Source: VRUE01 sp035997045
GTDB taxonomy: Bacteria; Actinomycetota; Thermoleophilia; Solirubrobacterales; 70-9
Direction: 5' to 3'
Length of the DNA: 38,900 bases
NCBI GenBank assembly: GCA_035997045.1
Contig: DASYIY010000016.1
Span: forward strand, 1 to 38,900
Positions 1 through 8,124 of this stretch are shown one piece after another; the first letter of the stretch is position 1, and each line of letters starts with the position of its first letter. The position numbers and the translations under genes are program-made. A model generated the notes under the pieces. The model was not told where the DNA came from and did no database searches. It was given only the letters and a program-made list of their open reading frames with translations.

Positions 1-85
1 CGGCGGCGATCCCCTTTCCGAGAGCCGAAACCACTCCGCCGGTGACGAAGATGAAGCGGGTGTCTCCTTGGGAAGGTCTGCTCAT
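1..85 (-). CDS. pyrG: CTP synthase, N-terminal fragment (cut by window edge)
   Basis: Only the first 28 codons are present; the gene runs off the left edge. The reverse-strand translation from the ATG at 85 gives MSRPSQGDTRFIFVTGG followed by VVSALGKGIAA, the near-invariant N-terminal P-loop region of CTP synthase (synthetase domain, which phosphorylates and aminates UTP to CTP). The ATG overlaps the stop of the upstream transferase gene by 4 bp (ATGA), so translation is probably coupled. Its place after mctB matches the actinobacterial order tlyA-nadK-recN-steA-mctB-pyrG. Confidence 0.93.
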   Translation of the reverse strand, partial: MSRPSQGDTRFIFVTGGVVSALGKGIAA

Positions 86-918
86 GCTCTGCCGAGCGAG
101 TCTAGCCAGCGCAGTGGCGGAACCGAGTCGATCGTCGCCGAGATCGAACGCAACTCTCCGTAAATGGTCAGTCCGGCGACCACTGCGAGCGCGATTAGGC
201 GCGCATCCGGGCTCAGAGTCGTCAGCAACCAGACCCCGCCGACGGCGCCGACGAGGTTCGAGCCGGCGTCGCCGAGCATCGCCCGCTCGCGCAGGGTGAA
301 CCAGGCGCCGACCAGGACCGGACCGGCGAAAATGCCAAGCAGCTCCAGCGGCGCCAGGGTCCAGACGCCGAGGCAAAGGCCCGCGCCGAGCAGCGCCAGC
401 CCCTTCTCCGCCCGGCCCGGCCGCAGGTCGAGCAGGTTGAAGAGGTTGGTGGCGAGGATCAGCAGCCCGACGTCGGCGAGGTACCGCCACGATTCCAGGC
501 CGCGACCGGAGACCACGTAGGCGGCGAGCGCCAGCGCCCCCAGCGCCTTCACCGCCCCGGTCGAGAGGCTGCCCGCGCGCAGCGCCCGCGCGTGCCCGCG
601 CCAGCCGCGTGGCGTGGTCGCGTCCTCGCCGCGGCCGAGTGCGTCGTCGAGGAAGCCGAGGAAGGCGACCCCGAGCAGGTATGGCATCCACTGCCGCAGT
701 CCGGGCGCCAGCAGGTCGAGGTCGCCGCGATCGTTGAGGAAGGCCAGGGGCGCCAGAGCCACCAATGCCGTCGTCGCCAGTACGGCGCCAAGCGGAAAGG
801 CGAGCCTCGCCCCCCGGTAGTTCACCCGCGCCAGGCCGGCATCGAGCAGCCCCCTGGTCCCCGCCGGCACGATCAGCAGGGCGACGGCGATCGCGACCGG
901 AAAGCCGACCCAAGCCAC
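82..918 (-). CDS. MraY/WecA-like membrane glycosyl-1-phosphate transferase (GT4)
   Basis: A 278-aa polytopic membrane protein with the sequence marks of the polyprenyl-phosphate N-acetylhexosamine-1-phosphate transferase superfamily: the Asp pair D91-D92 in FLGFLDD, the N157-N160-D163 cluster in NLFNLLD, and GDAGSN at 215-220 corresponding to the GD(T/A)GS loop. Such enzymes transfer a sugar-1-phosphate from a UDP-sugar to undecaprenyl or decaprenyl phosphate at the inner membrane. It is shorter than MraY or WecA (about 320-360 aa), and sequence after the GDAGS loop is brief, so the usual His-rich loop is not obvious. GTG start; 2 bp after mctB and 4-bp overlap with pyrG, so it is an operon member. 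Substrate unknown; a paralog rather than MraY itself because no mur genes are nearby. Confidence 0.8.
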   Translation of the reverse strand: MAWVGFPVAIAVALLIVPAGTRGLLDAGLARVNYRGARLAFPLGAVLATTALVALAPLAFLNDRGDLDLLAPGLRQWMPYLLGVAFLGFLDDALGRGEDATTPRGWRGHARALRAGSLSTGAVKALGALALAAYVVSGRGLESWRYLADVGLLILATNLFNLLDLRPGRAEKGLALLGAGLCLGVWTLAPLELLGIFAGPVLVGAWFTLRERAMLGDAGSNLVGAVGGVWLLTTLSPDARLIALAVVAGLTIYGELRSISATIDSVPPLRWLDSLGRA

Positions 919-920
919 GC

Positions 921-1793
921 TCAGCGCGCCCCGGCCGGTGGCAACAGGTCCGGCAGCAGGCGGTCGGCGGAGCCCTTGACCCCGAAGCTGCCCTCGGCGC
1001 CGAGCAGGGCGAACACCGTCGCCACCTGCCCCGCGGCCGTATCGACGTCGTCGACGCTGGAGAGATCATTGCCGCCGAAGAAGGAGACCGAGGACGGTTC
1101 GGCGGTCGAGGTCTCGACGCCGACCGCCGGGGTGCGGGTCCCAGTGATGCCGCTCATCAACGCCGATTCGAGCTGCGCCGCGGTCGAGCGCTGCACCGGA
1201 CCCATCTCTTCGGGCTGCTGGCGGACGACGACGACGCCGTCGAGCGCGCCGAAGTTGCCGCTGGCGCGCGAGAAGAGCTGGTTGCGGACCCGGTCGAGCA
1301 GCGTGCCCCCGCGGACGAGCTGCCGTCCCGCGCCCGTCCCGAACGCCGTCAGCGTGTCGGGATTTGTCCCGATCTCGGCAAAGCGGGTTTTCGCCAGGTC
1401 GTCGGAGAGCCCCCGCAGGTCGACCGGCTCGCGCACCACCCCGATCCCGACCAGTCGTGCCCCGGTGGGACTAAGCGCGTCCTCGATCGCCGAGGACGTG
1501 TCGCCCGGGAGGTCGCCGAGCGCGACCACACCGATCCGCCTGCCGGCTAGCCGGTTGCGCACCAGCGCCGGGTAGACCCGGCTGGCGAATTCGTCGGAGC
1601 GAGCCAAGCGGCCGTTCAGTTCGTCGGCCCGCGCACGCGCGTCCTTGAGGTTGCCGGTGAGGCTGTTCTCGAGGTCCTTACGGGTGTTGGTCAGGGCGTC
1701 GCCGCCGAACTCGGCGCCGATCAGGATCCCGATCGCCAGGGCGAGGAAGACGGCGACCAGCGAGGTCGCGTGGTATCGGGCGCTGTATCCCAT
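921..1793 (-). CDS. mctB: MctB/SteB-family envelope protein (annotated copper transporter)
   Basis: 290 aa with one N-terminal membrane helix (about residues 8-27, rich in A/V/L) followed by a coiled-coil-like charged segment (about 35-70) and an extracytoplasmic alpha/beta domain. The start MGYSARYHATSLVAVFLALA and the helix-plus-coil layout are those of the actinobacterial MctB/SteB family, known in Mycobacterium as a copper-handling outer protein and in Corynebacterium as SteB, a partner of SteA in cell separation. It lies directly after steA (36 bp) and before the transferase (2 bp), as expected. Which role applies here cannot be told from sequence; I see no dense Cys, His or Met metal-binding cluster, which makes SteB-like envelope function at least as likely as copper export. 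Confidence 0.85.
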   Translation of the reverse strand: MGYSARYHATSLVAVFLALAIGILIGAEFGGDALTNTRKDLENSLTGNLKDARARADELNGRLARSDEFASRVYPALVRNRLAGRRIGVVALGDLPGDTSSAIEDALSPTGARLVGIGVVREPVDLRGLSDDLAKTRFAEIGTNPDTLTAFGTGAGRQLVRGGTLLDRVRNQLFSRASGNFGALDGVVVVRQQPEEMGPVQRSTAAQLESALMSGITGTRTPAVGVETSTAEPSSVSFFGGNDLSSVDDVDTAAGQVATVFALLGAEGSFGVKGSADRLLPDLLPPAGAR

Positions 1794-1829
1794 TCGCGAG
1801 CAGGCTAGATGCTCTCGGGCACCCAGGCT

Positions 1830-3017
1830 CTAAAAGCCCAGCCAAATCCGGATCTTCAGCCAGACCAGCTGAACCAGATCATTGAGCGCGGGCGAGGTGA
1901 CGATCACGACCGCGAGCAAGATCGCGAAGGCGGCGAGGAAGAGCACCAGCGGGCCGAAGGGCGAGCTCGGGTTGTAGAGCCTGCTCACCCCCTTGGCATC
2001 GACCAGCTTCTCCCCGATCCGCAGGCGGGTGAGGAAGGTCGAGGACATGCCGCCGCGCTTGCGGTCGAGGAACTCGATCAGGTTGAAATGGGCGCCGACG
2101 CTGACGATCAGCGTCGCCCCCTTCTCGTAGGCGAGCAGCATCGCCACGTCCTCGCTGGTGCCGGCGGCCGGCAGCAGCGTGTGGGTGAGGCCCATGTCGA
2201 GCAGGCGCTGGCGCCCCGGCGCGCGGCCGTCGGGATAGGCGTGGACGATCAGCTCGGCGCCGCAGCGCAGCGCCTCATCGCCGGCCGAGTCCATGTCGCC
2301 GAGGATCACGTCGGGCTTCATCCCCGCCTCGAGCACCCCGTCGGCGCCGCCGTCGACGGCGACCACCAGCGGCCGCACGTCGCGGATGTAGGCACGTAGC
2401 GCCTTCAGGTCGCGGCGATGGCGATCGCCACGGACGACGATCAGCACGTGGCGGTCGCGGAAGGAGGCACGCGTCGGCGGGAACTCGATGCTGCCGGTGA
2501 GCAGGTCGGTCTCGCCGCGCACGTGGGCAACGGTGTTCTCGGCGAACTCGGCCAGGGCCTCGTCGACCCGCTCGAGCTGCTCGTTGCGCTGGCGCTCCAG
2601 CTCCTCGACCTCGAGCAGGCGCCCATTCAGGAGCTCGCGCCCGCCGACCACGAGGGCGCCACCGACGATCGTCACCCGGTCGCCGTCGCTGAGCAGCTCG
2701 AAGGGATCGCTCTCCTCGGCGTCGAGCAGCGTCACCCCGGCCTGGGCCAGCAGCAGCGGCCCGGCGTTGGGGTAACGCCCATTGGAAGAGGCGGCGGCGT
2801 TGACCACCGCGCCCACACCGGTCGCGATCAGCTCCTCGGCCGCGATCCGGTCGATGTTGACGTGGTCGATGACGGCGATGTCGCCGGGAACGAGGCGCTT
2901 GACCAGGTGCTTGGTGCGGCGCCCGAGCCGCACCGTGCCCTCGATTACCTCGTCGGCGGGCGCCCCGTTACGGCGTGAGAGCAGGGCGGGAAGACGACGG
3001 CGACTGGAGGTAGCCAC
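1830..3017 (-). CDS. steA: SteA-like cytokinetic ring-associated protein
   Basis: 395 aa. Middle part (about 150-300) resembles the catalytic domain of thiamin pyrophosphokinase, with VAVDGGADG and GDMDSAGD, but the rest of that enzyme's thiamin site is not evident. C-terminus (about 365-390) is a hydrophobic helix (LVLFLAAFAILLAVVIV), so the protein is membrane-anchored. This combination defines the actinobacterial SteA family, reported to act with SteB at the division septum. GTG start at 3017; 51 bp downstream of recN. The pairing with the next gene (mctB/steB) supports the call. Enzymatic activity is uncertain. Confidence 0.87.
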   Translation of the reverse strand: MATSSRRRLPALLSRRNGAPADEVIEGTVRLGRRTKHLVKRLVPGDIAVIDHVNIDRIAAEELIATGVGAVVNAAASSNGRYPNAGPLLLAQAGVTLLDAEESDPFELLSDGDRVTIVGGALVVGGRELLNGRLLEVEELERQRNEQLERVDEALAEFAENTVAHVRGETDLLTGSIEFPPTRASFRDRHVLIVVRGDRHRRDLKALRAYIRDVRPLVVAVDGGADGVLEAGMKPDVILGDMDSAGDEALRCGAELIVHAYPDGRAPGRQRLLDMGLTHTLLPAAGTSEDVAMLLAYEKGATLIVSVGAHFNLIEFLDRKRGGMSSTFLTRLRIGEKLVDAKGVSRLYNPSSPFGPLVLFLAAFAILLAVVIVTSPALNDLVQLVWLKIRIWLGF

Positions 3018-3068
3018 TGCAGCAGGTTAACCGCCCTGACAAGCGGATCAAACCGCCTCGGATCGCGA

Positions 3069-4751
3069 TCAGGCCGCGGCGAGCAGCTCGCGGGCGTGGC
3101 GAGTGGCGGCCTCGTCGGAGCGCTCGCCGCCGAGCATGCGGAGGATCTCCTCGACCACGCCCTCGCCGTCGAGGCGGCGGACCGTGGCACTCGCCCGCTC
3201 GCCGGAAACGTCCTTTTCCAGCGTGAAGTGCGTTTCGGCAAGCGAGGCGACCTGGGGAAGGTGGGTGATGCAGAGAACCTGGCGGTTCTCGCCGAGAGCG
3301 CGCAACCGCTCACCGACGGCGCGGGCGGTCTTCCCCCCCACCCCGGCGTCGATCTCGTCGAAGACCAGTGTGCCCACGCCGGCCGCACCGCCGAAGCCGC
3401 TCAGCGCCAGCATCACCCGCGAGAGCTCGCCGCCCGAGGCCGCGTCGCGCAGTGGCGCCGCCTCCAGGCCCGGGTTCGGCGCCAGCTTCAGCTCGACCGT
3501 CTCGGCGCCGCCGAGTCCGAAGCCGTCGGGGTGCGGCTCCAGCACGACCTCGAGCCGCGCTCCCGGCATTGCCAGCTTCTCCAGCTCGCCGGCAACCTCG
3601 CGCTCCAGTGGCGGCGCGGCTTTCGCCCGAGCCTTGCCGAGCCTCGCCCCGAGCTTGGCCCGCTGCGCTTCGGCCTCGGCCAGGGCGGCCTCGGCCTCGG
3701 CCCAGTGCTGCTCGGCGTTCTCCAGGCGTGAGATTTCGGTGCGGCAGTGCTCGGCGTGGGCGAGAACCGACTCGACCTCGCCGCCGTGCTTGCGCTGCAG
3801 CCGGTCGAGAGCCTCGAGGCGCTCTTCGATCGCCGCGAGCCGGCCCGGGTCCGCCTCGAGACCGTCGAGGTAGCCGCGCAGCTCGCCGGCGACGTCGCCG
3901 AGCTCGATCGCCAGGGCGCCGATCCTCGCTGCGAGCGCGTCGAGGCTGGTATCGACCCCGCCGACTCCCTGCAGCAGCGCTTCCGCCTGGGCCAGGGATC
4001 CGACAGCCCCACCCCCGTCCTCTTCGGCACCGATCGCAGCTGCCTGGGCTCCCGCCGCCGCCTCGCGCAAGCCCTCGGCGTGGTGCAGCCGCTCGCGCTC
4101 GCCGGCCAGGCCATCCGTCTCATCGGGATCGGGCGCCACCTCCTCGATCTCCGCCAGCTCGTAGCGGAGAAGGTCGAGGTCGCGCTCACGCGACCCGTCG
4201 CGCTCACGCAGCTCCTCCAACTCCGCCGCAAGCCGCAGGCACTCTCGATGCGCCGCCCGATAGCTCTCGCGCAGTTCCAAATGGCTGGAACCTGCGAACC
4301 CGTCCAGCACCTCCATCTGAGCCGAAGAGATGGTCAGCTTGCGGTGCTCGTGCTGACCGTAGAAAGCAAGCAACCGCCCCCCGAGCAGTTTCAAGTCCGA
4401 GGCCGAAGCGGCGCGCCCGGCAACGAAAGCGCTGGTCCTCCCGCTCGCGCCGACGCGGCGACCGAGCACGACCTCATCCGCCCCACTGGGCAGCCGCTCC
4501 CGAACCTCCGCCATCTCAGGCTCGTCCAGCATCCCCGCGGGAAGGTCGAACACACCCTCGACCCAGGCCTCCTCGGCCCCCGGCCGAACAATCTGCGACC
4601 GAGCCTTGCCCCCCATGAGCAGATCGAGCGAGTGCGCCAGCACGGTCTTTCCCGCCCCAGTCTCACCGGTGATCGCGTTGAGCCCCTCGCCAAGCCGTAG
4701 TTCCGCCCTCTCGATCAAGAGCAGGTTCTCAATTCTCAGCTCACGCAACAC
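3069..4751 (-). CDS. recN: DNA repair ATPase RecN
   Basis: 560 aa SMC-like repair protein that acts at double-strand breaks. Walker A GETGAGKT at 29-36 follows the typical N-terminus LRELRIENLLLIERAEL; a long coiled-coil region rich in E, A, L and R occupies about 150-370; the C-terminal half carries the ABC signature SGGELSRVMLAL and Walker B LVFDEIDAGVGG. Length matches the family (about 550-590 aa). GTG start at 4751 with an in-frame TTG as second codon; an AGAGGG run lies immediately upstream, so either start is possible. In related genomes recN follows nadK directly; here an MFS gene intervenes. Confidence 0.96.
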   Translation of the reverse strand: MLRELRIENLLLIERAELRLGEGLNAITGETGAGKTVLAHSLDLLMGGKARSQIVRPGAEEAWVEGVFDLPAGMLDEPEMAEVRERLPSGADEVVLGRRVGASGRTSAFVAGRAASASDLKLLGGRLLAFYGQHEHRKLTISSAQMEVLDGFAGSSHLELRESYRAAHRECLRLAAELEELRERDGSRERDLDLLRYELAEIEEVAPDPDETDGLAGERERLHHAEGLREAAAGAQAAAIGAEEDGGGAVGSLAQAEALLQGVGGVDTSLDALAARIGALAIELGDVAGELRGYLDGLEADPGRLAAIEERLEALDRLQRKHGGEVESVLAHAEHCRTEISRLENAEQHWAEAEAALAEAEAQRAKLGARLGKARAKAAPPLEREVAGELEKLAMPGARLEVVLEPHPDGFGLGGAETVELKLAPNPGLEAAPLRDAASGGELSRVMLALSGFGGAAGVGTLVFDEIDAGVGGKTARAVGERLRALGENRQVLCITHLPQVASLAETHFTLEKDVSGERASATVRRLDGEGVVEEILRMLGGERSDEAATRHARELLAAA

Positions 4752-4789
4752 CCCTCTGTATCTAGCACCAGGAGCGGACCGACAGCTGC

Positions 4790-6313
4790 CTACGCCTCAG
4801 CCGTGGCGGGCTCCGGAGCGCCTTCCGCGTGCTGGACGAAGTCCCGAGAGCGAACAAGCGCAAAGCCGAGCGCCGCACCGGCAAAGGAGAGCACCGCGGC
4901 GATCAGGATTATCTCGTTGAAGGCGCCGACGAAGGCGACGTCGGAGGCGTGAACGACCTCTGGGCGGATTCGGGCGGGAGTCACCGCCGCGGCCGCTCGC
5001 GAGCCGCCCGAAGCGACGATTTCGCCGAGCCCGCTCGGTGCGTGGGGCAGCAGTTCGGAGAGCTTCGAGTTGACGCTCGACTGGAAGACCGCGCCGAGCC
5101 CGGCGACGCCGGTCGCGATCCCGACCTGGCGGAAGGTGGTGTTGATCCCCGAGCCCATGCCGGACTTCTCGACCGGGACGACGGCGATCGCCGCCTGGCC
5201 GATGCCGGGATTGGTGATGCCGATGCCGATGCCGGCGACGAGGAAGCCGCCGAGCAGCGTCGTCCAGCCCGAGCTGGGCGAGACGCCGTGCATCAGCAGC
5301 AGGCCGACGCCTACCGTGGCGAGGCCGACGCCGAGCAGAACCCGGATCGGGATCCTGTTCGAGAGCGCCCCGGAGATCGGCGCGACGATGAAGCCGAGCA
5401 CGGTCAGCGGCAGGAAGCGCAGGCCCGCCCCCAGCGGCGAGAAATCGAGCACCCCCTGCATGTAGATGGTCAGGTAGAGGAACATCGCGAACATCCCGGC
5501 CGAGAGTCCGAAGGCAACGGCGGAGACCCCGTTGAAGGCGCCCTTGCGAAACAGCGAAAGGTCGAGCATCGGATATTTCGTGCGTAGCTCGATCGCGACG
5601 AAGGCGCAGAGCAGGGTCGCGGCGCCGATCAGGCAAGCGAGGATCAGGGGGCTGCCCCAGCCCTCGGGGTTGCCGCGGATCAGCCCGAAAATCAGCAGGA
5701 AGAGAGCCAGCGAGAAGGTGACCAGCCCGGGCACGTCGACCGGTTCGGGGTCTTTGGCGAAGACGTTGACGATCTTGCGCTCGGTCAGGACCATCGCCGC
5801 GATCCCGATCGGCACGTTGACGAAGAAGATCCACTCCCAGCCGAGGCTTTCGGTGATCACCCCGCCGACCAGCGGGCCGACCGCGACCGCGCCGCCGACC
5901 GTCGCCCCCCAGACGCCGAACGCCGTCGCCCGGTCCTTGCCGTGGAACTCTTGGCCGATCAGCGCCAGCGAGGTGGCGAACATCCCCGCCCCGCCGACGC
6001 CCTGCAGCCCGCGGGCCAGGTTGAGCAAGGTCGGGTCATTGGAGATGCCGCAGAGGAACGAGGCGAAAGTGAAGATCCCGAAGCCGATCGTGAAGACTCG
6101 GCGGCGACCCAGCCTGTCGCCCAGCGACCCGGCGGTGAGCAGGAAAGCCGCCAGGGTCAGCGAGTAAGCATCGACCACCCACTGCAGGCTGGAGAGGCTG
6201 GCGTGGAGTTCACGCTGGATGTCCGGCAGGGCGACGTTGACGACGGTGACGTCGAGCAGCAACATGAACGTCGCGATCGAGACTAGGACGAGGGTCCACC
6301 ACTTACGTTCCAT
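4790..6313 (-). CDS. DHA2-family MFS drug exporter (EmrB/QacA type)
   Basis: 507 aa, predicted 14 membrane helices. Family motifs are clear: LDVTVVNVALPDI in helix 1 (motif D1), GSLGDRLGRRRVF after helix 2 (motif A), and GATVGGAVAVGPLVGG in helix 5 (antiporter motif C), so it is most likely a proton-driven exporter of hydrophobic or cationic compounds. I chose the ATG at 6313 (MERKWWTLVLVS), where the first helix begins; the frame stays open to 6436 but that extension runs into the inverted repeat at 6350-6465 and encodes no membrane segment. It interrupts the conserved nadK-recN junction and sits 38 bp before recN. No TetR or MarR gene is adjacent, but paired operator-like arms lie just upstream. 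Substrate unknown. Confidence 0.92.
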   Translation of the reverse strand: MERKWWTLVLVSIATFMLLLDVTVVNVALPDIQRELHASLSSLQWVVDAYSLTLAAFLLTAGSLGDRLGRRRVFTIGFGIFTFASFLCGISNDPTLLNLARGLQGVGGAGMFATSLALIGQEFHGKDRATAFGVWGATVGGAVAVGPLVGGVITESLGWEWIFFVNVPIGIAAMVLTERKIVNVFAKDPEPVDVPGLVTFSLALFLLIFGLIRGNPEGWGSPLILACLIGAATLLCAFVAIELRTKYPMLDLSLFRKGAFNGVSAVAFGLSAGMFAMFLYLTIYMQGVLDFSPLGAGLRFLPLTVLGFIVAPISGALSNRIPIRVLLGVGLATVGVGLLLMHGVSPSSGWTTLLGGFLVAGIGIGITNPGIGQAAIAVVPVEKSGMGSGINTTFRQVGIATGVAGLGAVFQSSVNSKLSELLPHAPSGLGEIVASGGSRAAAAVTPARIRPEVVHASDVAFVGAFNEIILIAAVLSFAGAALGFALVRSRDFVQHAEGAPEPATAEA

Positions 6314-6349
6314 GCGCGAAACCCTAGAGAACCGGTCTTGTCGGCTTTC

Positions 6350-6465
6350 GAGGCCTATCCCGGTAGGGGTTCCACTTAACTTTTTGGATGGAGACGAAGT
6401 TGCTGACGCCTCAAGGTTGACGCCCAAAAAGTACAAGACGTTCCACCCCTACCGGGATAGGCCTC
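6350..6465. repeat. Perfect 21-bp inverted repeat pair between nadK and MFS gene
   Basis: The arm at 6350-6370 (GAGGCCTATCCCGGTAGGGG plus T) is the exact reverse complement of 6445-6465, with 74 bp between. Inside, ACTTTTTGG near 6380-6388 pairs with CCAAAAAGT near 6424-6432, giving a nested second inverted pair. Each arm also holds a dyad CCTA-N6-TAGG. The right arm contains the last base pairs of nadK and overlaps its stop (6464-6466). A CGGCT pentamer occurs at 6342-6346 and 6469-6473, just outside. It could be a pair of repressor sites for the MFS gene, a long terminator or processing hairpin, or a small MITE-like element. The repeat is certain; the function is not. Confidence 0.9.
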
Positions 6466-7309
6466 AGACGGCTAGGTGGCCGAACTTTTCCCGGATGCGG
6501 TGGTAGAAGCTCGTGCCTGGGAGTTGGGCTAGCTTGCCGACGGAATCGACGAAGAGGACGTCCAGGGCTGTGCCCGGAGCGAGGGTGCCGGCTTGAGCGC
6601 CGTCGATGGCAACGTCGACCGGCTCGCGCCCCCCCGCATTACCAACGGTGAGCACATCGCCAGGACCTACCACTAGGGCGCGGGCCGTCAGGGAGTGCGG
6701 GGCGATGTAGCTGACCACGTAGCCCTTGACGCCCCAGGCGAGAATCGGGCCCTGGTTGGCGAGGTTGTAGCCGGTCGAGCCGGCCGGGGTGGCGGCGACG
6801 AGGCCGTCGCAGCGCACGTTGCCGACCTCCTCGGCGGCGATCCGGTAGCTGAGCTCGGCGACGCGATCCTGGGGTCGGCGGCTGAAGCTGACGTCGTTGA
6901 AGGCGAAGTGTCCCTCGCCGTCGATCTCGACCGAGAGCGCCGGCAGGTCGATCGTCTCGGTCTCGCCAGCCAGGGCACGCCCGATCCCCGCCTCCGCCTC
7001 GTCGCGCTCGACCGCGGCGAGGAAACCGACGGTCCCGAAGTTGACGCCGAAGACCGGTACGCCGGTGCGGGCGAAGCGGCGCAGCGCGTAGAGGATCGAG
7101 CCATCTCCTCCGAGCACGAGACAGAGGTCCGGGTCGGCCGGAAGACGCTCCACTGCCTCCACCCCCGCCGCAGCCTCCCCGTGCTTGGCCAGCTCCTTGG
7201 CGGTCGCGACCAGCCGCCAGCCGGCATTGCCGGCCACAGACGCGGCAAGGGCGACCGCCTCGGTCGCGGTCGGCGGGTGGGAATGGGTGATCAGCGCAGC
7301 CGTCTTCAT
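6464..7309 (-). CDS. nadK: NAD kinase
   Basis: 281 aa; phosphorylates NAD to NADP using ATP or polyphosphate. Diagnostic motifs: GGDGSILYALRRF (the GGDG nucleotide loop), FGVNFGTVGFLA, and ATPAGSTGYN (the conserved TP-GSTAY loop, with G in place of A). Start chosen at the ATG 7309 (MKTAALITHSHPPTA), which overlaps the tlyA stop by 4 bp (ATGA) and gives the usual length; an upstream in-frame extension to 7405 is Arg-rich and lies inside tlyA. Stop lies within the right arm of the inverted repeat. Confidence 0.95.
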   Translation of the reverse strand: MKTAALITHSHPPTATEAVALAASVAGNAGWRLVATAKELAKHGEAAAGVEAVERLPADPDLCLVLGGDGSILYALRRFARTGVPVFGVNFGTVGFLAAVERDEAEAGIGRALAGETETIDLPALSVEIDGEGHFAFNDVSFSRRPQDRVAELSYRIAAEEVGNVRCDGLVAATPAGSTGYNLANQGPILAWGVKGYVVSYIAPHSLTARALVVGPGDVLTVGNAGGREPVDVAIDGAQAGTLAPGTALDVLFVDSVGKLAQLPGTSFYHRIREKFGHLAV

Positions 7310-8124
7310 CGCCGGCGACCGCGGCCCTTTGCTTTGCGTTCGTCGGGCTCCGCCGCGGCGATCGCCGTCTCGAGGTCGTCGACCCCGGCCCCGTCGCCAC
7401 CACACCAGACGAAGGTCTCGCGATTGCCCTTCGGCCCGGGCAGCCCGGAAGACGCAAAGCCCCGGATCGGCAGTCCCAGCTCGCGCGCCGCCTGCGCCAC
7501 GCCGAGAATCGCCTCGCGCCGGTCGGAGAGGTCATGGACGACGCCCCTGCCGACCCGCGCGCGCCCCAACTCGAACTGCGGCTTGACCATCGCCAATACC
7601 TCTCCCCCCGGCTCGAGACACCTGGACACCGCCGGCAGGATCTTGGCCAGTGAGATGAAGGAGACATCGACCGTCGCCAGGCTGGGCACGAAGGGCAGGT
7701 CGGTCGGCAGCAGCTCGCGTGCGTTGAGCCGCTCAATCACGGTCACGCGCGGGTCGTTGCGCAGGCCGACGTCGATCTGGCCGTAGGCGACGTCAGCGGC
7801 GATCACCCGCGCTGCGCCGCGCTGCAGCATGCAGTCGCTGAAGCCGCCGGTCGAGGCGCCGACGTCGAGGCAGTCGCGCCCCGTTACGTCAATGCCGAGG
7901 ACGTCAAGAGCGTTTTCGAGCTTGATCCCACCGCGGGAGACGAAGCGTGGCCCCTCGGCGACGATCAGCGCCGCCTCGGGCTCGACTAGCTGGCTCGGGC
8001 GCAGGGCGACCGGGCCGTCGCGGCCGACCCGCACGGCCCCTGCCCGCACCGCGCCGGCGGCAGCCGTGCGCGAGGGAAACAGGCCGCGCTCGGCCAGGAC
8101 CGCGTCTATTCGCGCCTTCTTCAT
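7306..8124 (-). CDS. tlyA: TlyA family rRNA (cytidine-2'-O)-methyltransferase
   Basis: 272 aa. N-terminal S4 RNA-binding domain (about 1-60, starting MKKARIDAVLAERGLF) joined to an FtsJ-like Rossmann methyltransferase with SAM motif DVGASTGGF at 87-95, the lysine of GGIKLE (K68) and VKPQFELGR further on. TlyA 2'-O-methylates cytidines in 16S and 23S rRNA and its loss gives capreomycin resistance in mycobacteria. Older names call it haemolysin A. First gene of the tlyA-nadK series; its 5' flank is the left boundary of the accessory island. I see no clear Shine-Dalgarno for the ATG. Confidence 0.95.
   Translation of the reverse strand: MKKARIDAVLAERGLFPSRTAAAGAVRAGAVRVGRDGPVALRPSQLVEPEAALIVAEGPRFVSRGGIKLENALDVLGIDVTGRDCLDVGASTGGFSDCMLQRGAARVIAADVAYGQIDVGLRNDPRVTVIERLNARELLPTDLPFVPSLATVDVSFISLAKILPAVSRCLEPGGEVLAMVKPQFELGRARVGRGVVHDLSDRREAILGVAQAARELGLPIRGFASSGLPGPKGNRETFVWCGGDGAGVDDLETAIAAAEPDERKAKGRGRRR

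Noticed and set aside
3368..4618. Plus-strand open frame of about 416 codons opposite recN
   Set aside because: Arg/Pro-dominated translation, no motif, antisense to a firm recN; typical high-GC shadow.
6314..6436. Upstream in-frame extension of the MFS gene by 41 codons
   Set aside because: It runs through the perfect inverted repeat, has no membrane segment, and the ATG at 6313 gives the normal first helix of DHA2 exporters.
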